A stretch of DNA of 18,909 bases from Ruminococcus sp. UBA6407 (GTDB taxonomy: Bacteria > Bacillota > Clostridia > Oscillospirales > Ruminococcaceae): assembly GCA_002438605.1 (NCBI GenBank), contig DJPR01000012.1, positions 115,289 to 134,197 on the forward strand, written 5' to 3'. This document shows, one piece after another, positions 1 to 6,770 of the stretch. The stretch's first letter is position 1, and each line of letters opens with the position of its first letter. The position numbers and the translations under genes are program-made. Under the pieces are notes generated by a model that saw only the letters and a program-made list of their open reading frames with translations, made no database searches and had not been told where the DNA came from.

Positions 1-15
1 TGCGTTTCTGACATG

Positions 16-40
16 CAATCTTTGTGCGGTGTTGCCTTAA
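16..40. repeat. Half copy of the GGCAACACCGC palindromic repeat
   Basis: The right arm CTTTGTGCGGTGTTGCCTTAA matches the right arm of the complete copies at 101-149, 2201-2236 and 5851-5897. No left arm is visible in the 15 bases before it, so the copy is a half element or has decayed. No function can be assigned from this copy alone. Confidence 0.7.
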
Positions 41-100
41 TTATATTACCATTTTTGAACTTAAAAGTCAATTAATGCAGCAATCATATACAAATATAAA

Positions 101-149
101 GGCAATATAGCACAATACTGTCAGTCAGACCTTGTGCGGTGTTGCTTAA
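101..149. repeat. Complete copy of the palindromic repeat
   Basis: The left arm GGCAATATAGCACAA (101-115) pairs with CTTGTGCGGTGTTGC (131-145) around a loop of about 15 bases. Thirteen of 14 positions pair if G-U is allowed. It lies upstream of the helicase promoter. No T-run follows it on the plus strand, so it is not an obvious plus-strand terminator. Together with 16-40 it makes a close pair of elements in the same orientation. Confidence 0.75.
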
Positions 150-174
150 ATAGTAAACATTGCAAATATTCCTA

Positions 175-203
175 TTGACTAAAAGTATAAATTATGTTAT
201 TAT
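175..203 (+). promoter_or_regulatory. Sigma-A-type promoter of the RNA helicase gene
   Basis: TTGACT (175-180) and TATTAT (198-203) are separated by exactly 17 bases. Transcription would start near 210, leaving a leader of about 110 bases before the ATG at 323. The leader holds GGGGGCATTTACCCC (211-225), which can fold, an ATCTG/CAGAT pair (241-245 and 261-265) and a palindromic-repeat hairpin (271-308). Long structured leaders are known for cold-induced helicase genes. Such regulation here is inference. Confidence 0.7.
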
Positions 204-270
204 GATATTTGGGGGCATTTACCCCTTTAATTATTGTTTAATCTGGAAACAGGCATTTTTCAGATGATTT

Positions 271-308
271 AAGGCAACACCGCGAAATGATTGTGGGGTG
301 CTGCCGTA
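271..308 (+). repeat. Diverged palindromic repeat in the helicase leader
   Basis: AAGGCAACACCGC (271-283) and GTGGGGTGCTGCC (293-305) are the two arms of the repeat, with several changes in the right arm. The hairpin would end about five bases before the GAAAGGA ribosome binding site (310-316) and is inside the predicted transcript. It could affect initiation. An upstream in-frame start at 287 lies inside this hairpin and has no binding site. Confidence 0.65.
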
Positions 309-322
309 AGAAAGGACTTATA

Positions 323-2038
323 ATGCAATTTAAGGAATTGAATTTATCTCAGGAGCTTATTATGGCTGTTGATGAACTTGGATTTCAGGAAATGACTGAA
401 ATTCAAGAGAAAAGTATACCGCTTCTTCTGGAAAAAGCAGACGTGATAGGCCGTTCAAATACAGGTACAGGAAAAACCGCTGCTTTTGGAATACCTGCAA
501 TTGAAAGCATAACTCAAAATGATTGCGGGAAAGTACAGGTTTTGATTTTATGTCCTACCAGAGAGCTTGCAATGCAGGCTTGTGAGGAACTGAAAAAGTT
601 TGCTAAGTTTAAAAGGTGGGTAAAACCAACCGCAGTTTACGGCGGTGCAAGCATGGAAAGGCAAATTCACGAGCTTAAAAGAGGTGCAAACATTGTTGTC
701 GGAACTCCGGGACGTGTTATGGACCATATAAGACGCCGTACACTTAAACTTGAAAATATTAAGACAGTTATACTTGATGAAGCAGATGAAATGCTGAATA
801 TGGGATTTCGTGAGGACATTGAGAGCATACTTTCAGATGTTCCGTCAGAGCGTCAGACGGTGCTTTTTTCTGCAACAATGCCTCCTGAAATTCTTGAAAT
901 TACAAAAAAATATCAGAATAACCCGACTATAATAAAAATTGCTGCAAAGCACAGAACGGTTGATTTGATTGACCAGTATTACTTTGAAGTTGCAATGGGA
1001 CGTAAAACAGATGCATTAAAGCTGCTTTTAGCGGCATATTCACCAAAATCCTCAATGATTTTCTGTAACACGAAGAAAATGGTAGACGAACTTACGGAAT
1101 CATTGCTTAACGGTGGATTTAAAGTTGTCGGACTGCATGGAGATATGAAGCAGGGACAGCGTACACAGGTTATGAACAGCTTTAAAAATGGAGCAGTTTC
1201 AATTCTTGTGGCGACTGATGTAGCTGCAAGGGGAATTGACGTAAGCGGAGTCGATGCTGTTTTTAATTATGATTTGCCGCAGGACAATGAATACTATATT
1301 CACAGGATTGGCAGAACAGGCAGAGCCGGTCATACAGGTAATGCGTATACCCTTGTAAGCGGCAGACGTCAGGTAAATGAAATCAGGAACATTTCAAGAT
1401 ACACAAAGGCAGAAATAAAGGAAATGGAATTGCCTGACAAGAGTGATATTATTGCATTTAAAATGCATTCTGTCAAAGCGGAGATAGCTGAAATGGCTGC
1501 ATCTGTGCCGTCAGAGTATACATATGACATTATAAAAAGTCTTGAGCAGAGCGGTATTGAAGCAAGAGAAATTGCAGCAGCTCTGATTGACAAAAGTATG
1601 AAGGAGTATATTGCATCACTGCCTGAATTTGATGTTCCAAAGCCTTTAAAGCGTTCAAAGAACAGACCCGGCGCTAAAACGGTTAAGGTTGAAATAAGTA
1701 TCGGACGCAATCAGCGTACAGCGCCTAATTTTATTCTTGGGGCTCTTGTTGACGCAACAGGAATGTCGGGACGAGATTTTGGGAAAATTGACATTTTTGA
1801 CAAGCATACAACGGTTGAAGTTCCTGAGGCTGAATCTGACTATATTATTGACTCAATGAACCTTGTTAAAATTAACGGGCATAAGGTTGAAGTAAAGCTT
1901 TATGAGGGCAGAGGAAAAGAAAAGCGTCCGTATAATTATAAGCAGGACAGCAGGAAAAAGAATTTTGGAAATAAAAAAAGCGGTGGACGTCCTGAATTTC
2001 ATTCTGAGAGAAAACGCCGACCAAAGAAAAGACATTAA
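323..2038 (+). CDS. deaD: DEAD-box ATP-dependent RNA helicase with DbpA-type RNA-binding domain
   Basis: A 571-residue cytoplasmic RNA helicase that would unwind structured RNA in ribosome assembly, mRNA decay or cold adaptation. The helicase motifs are in order: the Q motif region FQEMTEIQ (21-28), NTGTGKT (46-52), PTRELA (79-84), TPGR (128-131), DEAD (152-155), SAT (183-185), ATDVAARGID, and HRIGRTGRAG starting at about residue 327. Residues of about 450-530 (VKVEISIGRNQRT onward) match the DbpA/CsdA C-terminal RNA-binding fold, followed by a Lys/Arg-rich tail. The ATG at 323 is chosen because GAAAGGA precedes it by about six bases and MQFKELNLSQ is the usual family N-terminus. The gene has its own promoter at 175-203. 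CsdA/DeaD-like is the best match, although many Firmicutes annotate such proteins as CshA. Confidence 0.93.
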   Translation: MQFKELNLSQELIMAVDELGFQEMTEIQEKSIPLLLEKADVIGRSNTGTGKTAAFGIPAIESITQNDCGKVQVLILCPTRELAMQACEELKKFAKFKRWVKPTAVYGGASMERQIHELKRGANIVVGTPGRVMDHIRRRTLKLENIKTVILDEADEMLNMGFREDIESILSDVPSERQTVLFSATMPPEILEITKKYQNNPTIIKIAAKHRTVDLIDQYYFEVAMGRKTDALKLLLAAYSPKSSMIFCNTKKMVDELTESLLNGGFKVVGLHGDMKQGQRTQVMNSFKNGAVSILVATDVAARGIDVSGVDAVFNYDLPQDNEYYIHRIGRTGRAGHTGNAYTLVSGRRQVNEIRNISRYTKAEIKEMELPDKSDIIAFKMHSVKAEIAEMAASVPSEYTYDIIKSLEQSGIEAREIAAALIDKSMKEYIASLPEFDVPKPLKRSKNRPGAKTVKVEISIGRNQRTAPNFILGALVDATGMSGRDFGKIDIFDKHTTVEVPEAESDYIIDSMNLVKINGHKVEVKLYEGRGKEKRPYNYKQDSRKKNFGNKKSGGRPEFHSERKRRPKKRH

Positions 2039-2079
2039 AAATATTGCCTTAAATTTATGGAAACAGGAGGTGTGAATTT

Positions 2080-2193
2080 ATGGGCAACAAGAAAAAATCA
2101 TCAAGTGATAAGTCTATGGTTATGAGAATAATTGTGCTTGCAGTTGTTTGTGTAATGTTCCTTGGTATGATAATACTTCCGCTTTTATATTGA
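2080..2193 (+). CDS. 37-residue single-span membrane peptide
   Basis: A small gene with a strong AGGAGG (2065-2070) nine bases before the ATG. The peptide starts MGNKKKSSSDKS and continues with one hydrophobic segment (about residues 16-36, rich in Ile, Val, Leu and Met) up to the final Tyr. A basic head before a single span predicts an N-in membrane peptide. It lies 41 bases after the helicase stop and directly before the terminator at 2201-2236, so it is probably the last gene of the helicase transcript. I do not recognise the family. The binding site, the clean start and stop, and the terminator right behind it support a real gene. Confidence 0.65.
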   Translation: MGNKKKSSSDKSMVMRIIVLAVVCVMFLGMIILPLLY

Positions 2194-2200
2194 TATATAA

Positions 2201-2236
2201 GGCAACACCGTACAATCTTTGTGCGGTGTATTTTTT
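2201..2236 (+). terminator. Palindromic repeat acting as terminator
   Basis: ACACCGTAC pairs with GTGCGGTGT (one G-U) around AATCTTT and is followed by ATTTTTT. The arms belong to the GGCAACACCGC repeat. It ends the helicase and small-peptide transcript. Confidence 0.8.
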
Positions 2237-2302
2237 ATGTCAGAACTGCAATTACATTTAGTATAAGCGTTAACTTTTTTTACAGATTATATCAATTATA
2301 AA

Positions 2303-2331
2303 TTGACTTTTTCTTCTTTTTTTGATATAAT
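2303..2331 (+). promoter_or_regulatory. Promoter of the EAL phosphodiesterase gene
   Basis: TTGACT (2303-2308), a 17-base spacer and TATAAT (2326-2331) form a near-consensus sigma-A promoter. Transcription would start near 2338, giving a leader of about 60 bases that ends in AAGGGGG ahead of the ATG. Confidence 0.8.
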
Positions 2332-2400
2332 AAAATTAATGTAATATCGTGAAAAAACGTCTTTGATATTGACTAAGATTACAGGCAAAGGGGGATTTAT

Positions 2401-4641
2401 ATGAGGGATAAAAAAATATTGCAGGTTTCGTTTATTATTATAATTTCTTCTATAATTATTTGTGTTCTGTCTTATTTCAACCCTTCTTACTCCATTGCAA
2501 TTCTTTCATCTTTTATTCTCCTTATTTGCGTTATTTTAATTATATTTCTTGCTGTTGAAATTTTTTCCGGAAAAAGTCATACAACCATTGATATGGGAGA
2601 AATTACTGATATTGTAGAAAATCTGAATACCGAGATTGTTCTTTGGACAGATGACTGTTCAGCTGTTTTCCTTAACAAAAAGCTCAGAAATATTCTTGGA
2701 ATTCACAGCGGATACTTTAATAAATCAGAAATTATAAAAGAAATATTTTCAATTACAAAAGCGGATAAAAGCAGTATAAAAAAGATTATAGACGGTGAAA
2801 ATAATAAGTCTGAGTTCCTTGATGTAAATGGAAATAAGCAGTATATCGTATGGAGTACATCACTTATAAGGCAAAACAAGCACTGTGCTTTGTATTTCAG
2901 TTCAGGCTTTAATATTACTGAAAAAAATAAAATTGAGCAGAAGCTATATGAAACGTATGACCGCCATAAGCTGGCTATGGAGCTTTCAGAAATCGGTTTT
3001 CTTATGAGTCAGGAGCCAGGTATATACACTGCGTCAGATGAACTTGTGAGAATGCTGGGACTTAAAGGGAACAAAATATCTTTCAATGAATTTCGCCGAA
3101 TGATTCATCCCAATGAAAGAGCTGCATATGACAGCTCTATTAAAAAGGTATCCAGTCCGACCAATTATAATGGTGAAATATTGAATGTTGAGCTTCGGCT
3201 GAAGTCATATGACGGCACATACAGGTGGTATTCCTACAGGTTTAAAGGGATAAAAACTCCAGATCCTTCCGCACCTGTAATAGGCGGTACTTTTCTTGAC
3301 ATCACTCATGAGCGTGAAAAGGACATGCTTATTGAAAAACTTGCTTATATTGATGAAATAACAGAAATTGCAAACAGAAACAAGCTGGTTAAAATTGGTC
3401 AGGAAACTTATGAATGCTGTCAAAACCTTGATTACAGCTTTTGGATAATAGTTGTTGATATTGATAAATTTCATATTATAAATGATTCCTGTGGCTACGA
3501 AATTGGAAACAAGCTTTTAAGAAATTTTGCTCACAATCTTTATAAATACATTTCATTGGGCGGTCTGGCAGCAAGAATAAGCGGTGACAATTTTGCACTT
3601 ATGATTCGTGATTATGGTGATGATGACCTGCCAAGGAAAACAGTGGAGTCGATTCAGCGTGACTTTGCTGATATGGCAGTTCATGAGCTTTCATGCCATT
3701 CACTGACCTGTTCGGCAGGTTATTCCAAGCTTCCCGATGACGGTGAGAGCTTTGTGGATATTCTTGAGCATGCAGAATTTGCCCTTAAATCAGGAAATGA
3801 AACAAGAAGCAGTATAACAGGTTACGAAAGTAATATGCATGACGCTATTATTGGTGATAATGAGCTTGAAAAGGCTCTTTCGGATGCTATTGACAACAAT
3901 GAACTTCATTTATTTTATCAGCCGAAAATTGAGATTTCAACAGGTAAATTTATAGGGGTTGAAGCACTGGTCAGATGGATTAAGCCTGACGGCACAATTG
4001 TTCCGCCAAGTAGTTTTGTTCCTATTGCTGAAAGCTCGCATTTAATTGACAGAATAAGTGATTTTGTCCTTAATGAAGCATGTAATCAGAACATGATGTG
4101 GCAAAGAATGGGCTATCCTAAAATTATAATGTCTATTAATTTTACATCATACGACTTTTATCAAAAAAATTTAAATGACAGGGTTTTTGAAGCTCTTGTC
4201 CGTTCAGGATTAAGTGCGGAATGGCTTGAGGTTGAACTTACCGAAAGATTGGCTCTGCATGATATTGACTATGCTGTTTCACAAATGAATCAGTTAAGAG
4301 ATTTAGGTGTAAGGCTTGCAATGGACGATTTTGGAACGGGTTATTCTTCATTGAGTTATATTCAGATTCTGCCGCTGACTTTATTAAAGCTTGACCGTTC
4401 ATTTGTAGTTAATATTGAGTCAGACCATATTGCATATGAAATTGTATCTGCGGTTATAAAAATTGCAAAATCGAAGAAAATAGAAGTAATAGCAGAGGGT
4501 ATTGAAACTCCTCGTCAGGCAATAATACTTCGTGAAGCAGGCTGTGATTATGCACAGGGATACCTTTATGGAAAACCAATGCCCGCTGATAAAATTGAGG
4601 AGTATTTTGAACAAAATGAAAAACATAGACAGATATTCTGA
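2401..4641 (+). CDS. Membrane PAS-GGDEF(degenerate)-EAL c-di-GMP phosphodiesterase
   Basis: A 746-residue membrane protein predicted to hydrolyse cyclic di-GMP. Two hydrophobic segments lie at about residues 6-24 and 30-52. PAS-like sensing follows: a weak one at about 70-175 and a clearer one at about 190-305 ending in a PAC-type stretch around YRWYSYRF. The GGDEF domain (about 315-465) has SGDNF (394-398) in place of GG[DE]EF, so cyclase activity is unlikely and it may only bind GTP. The EAL domain (about 490-735) keeps the catalytic set: E521 of EAL, N580, E615, D642 and D643 of DDFGTG, K663, E699 and Q719. The start ATG follows AAGGGGG by about seven bases. It has its own promoter, and no clear terminator separates it from pfkA, so read-through is possible. 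The signal sensed is unknown. Confidence 0.9.
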   Translation: MRDKKILQVSFIIIISSIIICVLSYFNPSYSIAILSSFILLICVILIIFLAVEIFSGKSHTTIDMGEITDIVENLNTEIVLWTDDCSAVFLNKKLRNILGIHSGYFNKSEIIKEIFSITKADKSSIKKIIDGENNKSEFLDVNGNKQYIVWSTSLIRQNKHCALYFSSGFNITEKNKIEQKLYETYDRHKLAMELSEIGFLMSQEPGIYTASDELVRMLGLKGNKISFNEFRRMIHPNERAAYDSSIKKVSSPTNYNGEILNVELRLKSYDGTYRWYSYRFKGIKTPDPSAPVIGGTFLDITHEREKDMLIEKLAYIDEITEIANRNKLVKIGQETYECCQNLDYSFWIIVVDIDKFHIINDSCGYEIGNKLLRNFAHNLYKYISLGGLAARISGDNFALMIRDYGDDDLPRKTVESIQRDFADMAVHELSCHSLTCSAGYSKLPDDGESFVDILEHAEFALKSGNETRSSITGYESNMHDAIIGDNELEKALSDAIDNNELHLFYQPKIEISTGKFIGVEALVRWIKPDGTIVPPSSFVPIAESSHLIDRISDFVLNEACNQNMMWQRMGYPKIIMSINFTSYDFYQKNLNDRVFEALVRSGLSAEWLEVELTERLALHDIDYAVSQMNQLRDLGVRLAMDDFGTGYSSLSYIQILPLTLLKLDRSFVVNIESDHIAYEIVSAVIKIAKSKKIEVIAEGIETPRQAIILREAGCDYAQGYLYGKPMPADKIEEYFEQNEKHRQIF

Positions 4642-4750
4642 AAATTTATTTTTACAGTAAGAATATGCAGTTTTTGTATAACTTTGATAATAAGACAAAT
4701 TATATCATGTAAATGCAAACTTTAAAATATAAATATTGGAGGTAAGTAGA

Positions 4751-5833
4751 ATGAAAAAACGTATAGGCATTTTAACAAGCGGCGGCGACTGCCCGGGGTT
4801 AAACGCTACTATCAGAGGAGTTGCAAAGGCGTGCTTTGAACGCTTTGGTGAAGATAACGTTGAAATAGTGGGCATTTCAAATGGTTATTACGGACTTATC
4901 AATAATCTCTGCAAAGACATGAATCCTGCTGATTTTTCCGGAATTCTTACCAGAGGCGGCACAATTTTCGGTACAAAACGTCAGCCGTTTAAAATGATGC
5001 AGGTGATTGGTGACGACAATATTGACAAAGTAAAAAATATGAAAGAAACATATAAAAAGCAAAAGCTTGACTGTCTGCTTACTCTCGGCGGAAACGGTAC
5101 ACATAAAACTTCCAAGCTCCTTGCAGATGAGGGACTGAAAGTAATCGGGCTTCCCAAAACTATTGATAACGATATTTATGGTACTGATGTTACATTCGGA
5201 TTTCATACTGCTGTGGATATTGCAACTGATGCTCTTGACAGACTTCATACAACAGCAGCGAGTCATTCCAGAATAATGCTTTGTGAAATAATGGGTAATA
5301 AGGCAGGCTGGCTGACACTTAATGCAGGAATTGCAGGCGGTGCGGACGTTGTACTTATACCTGAAATTCCTTATGACATTGAAAAGGTATGCGATGCAGT
5401 GATAAATAGGAGTGCATCAGGAAAAACATTTTCAATAATTGCCGTTGCTGAAGGAGCTTTTGACGTTAATGAGGCTAAAATGAAGAAAAAGGAACGTGCG
5501 GCTAAACGTGCAGAGGCAGGAATTTTGACAGCAACAAGCAGAATTGCAGCTCAGATTAATGCAAATACAGGCTTTGAAGCTCGTGTATGTGTTCCCGGAC
5601 ATATGCTTAGGGGCGGAGCTCCAAGTGCTTATGACCGTATACTTGCAACTCAGTTCGGAGTTCATGCAGCAAAGTTGATTGCTGACGAGAAATATGGCAG
5701 AACTGTAGCAAAAATAGGAAATAAAATAACTTCAAATAAGCTTGATGATATAGCAGGCAAAACAAAATTTGTTGACCCGAAAGACCAGCTTGTAGTTACT
5801 GCAAGAGATCTGGGCATTTCGTTTGGTGATTAA
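4751..5833 (+). CDS. pfkA: 6-phosphofructokinase, mixed ATP/PPi-type signature
   Basis: A 360-residue cytosolic enzyme that phosphorylates fructose 6-phosphate to fructose 1,6-bisphosphate in glycolysis. Visible motifs are GILTSGGDCPGLNA near the N-terminus, GGTIFGTKR, GGNGTHKT (113-120), PKTIDND (135-141) and GNKAGWLTLNAGIAGGADV. In this family, Gly at the position of G116 usually marks ATP use, whereas Lys at the position of K136 is usual in pyrophosphate-dependent enzymes. N115 also replaces the common Asp of GGDG. The phosphoryl donor is therefore uncertain. The ATG at 4751 is chosen because GGAGG (4738-4742) lies eight bases upstream. A longer reading from the TTG at 4736 would start inside that binding site. 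A strong terminator follows at 5851-5897. Confidence 0.92.
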   Translation: MKKRIGILTSGGDCPGLNATIRGVAKACFERFGEDNVEIVGISNGYYGLINNLCKDMNPADFSGILTRGGTIFGTKRQPFKMMQVIGDDNIDKVKNMKETYKKQKLDCLLTLGGNGTHKTSKLLADEGLKVIGLPKTIDNDIYGTDVTFGFHTAVDIATDALDRLHTTAASHSRIMLCEIMGNKAGWLTLNAGIAGGADVVLIPEIPYDIEKVCDAVINRSASGKTFSIIAVAEGAFDVNEAKMKKKERAAKRAEAGILTATSRIAAQINANTGFEARVCVPGHMLRGGAPSAYDRILATQFGVHAAKLIADEKYGRTVAKIGNKITSNKLDDIAGKTKFVDPKDQLVVTARDLGISFGD

Positions 5834-5850
5834 GTATCAGAATTTTTAAG

Positions 5851-5897
5851 GCAATACCGCACAAAGTACGTTAAACTGCTTTGTGCGGTATTGTTTT
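5851..5897 (+). terminator. Perfect copy of the palindromic repeat used as terminator
   Basis: CAATACCGCACAAAG (5852-5866) pairs over all 15 positions with CTTTGTGCGGTATTG (5879-5893), followed by TTTT. It is the best-preserved copy of the window's repeat and sits just after pfkA. Confidence 0.85.
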
Positions 5898-5955
5898 AGC
5901 TACGCATAAAGTCTATGAAAGTTGTATTTATTTTTCTTTAATTTATCACAAAGCA

Positions 5956-5984
5956 TTCACTTTATTCAATTATTATGTTATAAT
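5956..5984 (+). promoter_or_regulatory. Promoter of the two-component system, possible autoregulatory repeats
   Basis: TTCACT (5956-5961) and TATAAT (5979-5984) are 17 bases apart. TTCTT (5934), ATCAC (5945) and TTCAC (5956) are spaced by 11 bases, like the repeats before the two small RNAs at 8220-8257 and 8425-8462. Here, however, the last repeat starts 23 bases before the -10 box instead of 15. Autoregulation by the encoded regulator is possible but weakly supported. Transcription from here would leave a leader of about 105 bases. Confidence 0.6.
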
Positions 5985-6095
5985 AAAACGTGAAAAATGT
6001 GTTTTTGATTTTATTGCACGATTTTTAGAACCAGTCCACACAAAAATGTGCGTATTTTATATGCGGACAGGTTCTTATATCAACAGGAGGTATTT

Positions 6096-6770
6096 ATGGC
6101 TAAGATTTTAATAGTGGACGATGAAGTAAATATCAGAAAGGTCGTAAGGGAATATGCAGAGTTCGAGGGCTATGAGGTAGAAGAAGCTGAAAATGGTATG
6201 GATGCCGTTAACATGTGCAAAGAAAATGATTTTGATCTCATCATCATGGACGTTATGATGCCGAGGCTTGACGGTTATTCGGCTTGCAAAGAAATACATA
6301 AATCAAAAAGTATTCCTGTCATAATGCTTTCAGCAAGAGGTGAAGAATATGATAAACTTTTTGGCTTTGAAATCGGTGTGGACGATTATGTTGTAAAGCC
6401 GTTTTCTCCAAAGGAGCTTATGGCAAGAGTCAAGGCAGTTCTCAAAAGAGGTATGGGAAAAGCTGAAACAACAGGGGAAAAGCTTACCTTTGAAGGACTT
6501 GAAATTGATATGTCCGGAAGAGAGGTTTATGTTAACGGCAAGAAAGCCTCTATGACTCCAAAGGAATATGACCTGCTTTTTTATCTTGTAAAAAATAAAA
6601 ATATTGCTTTAAGCAGAGATAAGCTTCTTGAAGAAGTTTGGGGATACGATTTCTTTGGTGATGACAGAACTGTTGATACACATATAAAAATGCTGAGAAA
6701 CAGCCTTGGAGAATATCGTAAATTTATTGTTACTTTGAGGGGAATGGGATATAAATTTGAAGCTGTTTAA
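6096..6770 (+). CDS. OmpR/PhoB-family response regulator
   Basis: A 224-residue DNA-binding regulator phosphorylated by a partner kinase. The receiver domain (about 1-118) has acidic residues D8 and D9, the phospho-acceptor D52 in IIMDVMMP, the LSA switch region and the KPFSP lysine. The winged-helix output domain (about 130-224) has the usual MTPKEYDLL, SRDKLLEEVWG, RTVDTHIKMLR and GMGYKFE segments. The start at 6096 has AGGAGG (6085-6090) five bases upstream and gives the family N-terminus MAKILIVDDE. A longer reading from 6048 would add 16 unrelated residues. It overlaps the kinase gene by 14 bases, so the two are co-translated. PhoB/PhoP-type regulators bind direct repeats with 11-bp periodicity, as seen downstream at 8220-8257 and 8425-8462, making those the best candidate targets. 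Confidence 0.93.
   Translation: MAKILIVDDEVNIRKVVREYAEFEGYEVEEAENGMDAVNMCKENDFDLIIMDVMMPRLDGYSACKEIHKSKSIPVIMLSARGEEYDKLFGFEIGVDDYVVKPFSPKELMARVKAVLKRGMGKAETTGEKLTFEGLEIDMSGREVYVNGKKASMTPKEYDLLFYLVKNKNIALSRDKLLEEVWGYDFFGDDRTVDTHIKMLRNSLGEYRKFIVTLRGMGYKFEAV

Noticed and set aside
287..322. Upstream in-frame start extending the helicase by 12 residues
   Set aside because: It lies inside a repeat hairpin, has no binding site, and the added residues do not match the family. The ATG at 323 has a proper site.
2338..2400. Possible c-di-GMP riboswitch in the leader of the phosphodiesterase gene
   Set aside because: Only AATATC/GATATT-type weak pairing is present, with none of the conserved blocks of GEMM-I or GEMM-II. 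The leader is also too short.
4877..5266. Minus-strand reading frames inside pfkA, and similar antisense frames in other genes
   Set aside because: They are shadows of well-conserved genes. Compositions are Cys- and Ser-rich and atypical, with no binding sites.
6048..6095. Longer N-terminus of the response regulator
   Set aside because: AGGAGG sits just before the ATG at 6096, which gives the standard receiver N-terminus. The extra 16 residues include the binding site itself.
5881..6111. 76-residue reading frame after pfkA
   Set aside because: It starts in the right arm of the terminator hairpin, runs through the two-component promoter and has no binding site.
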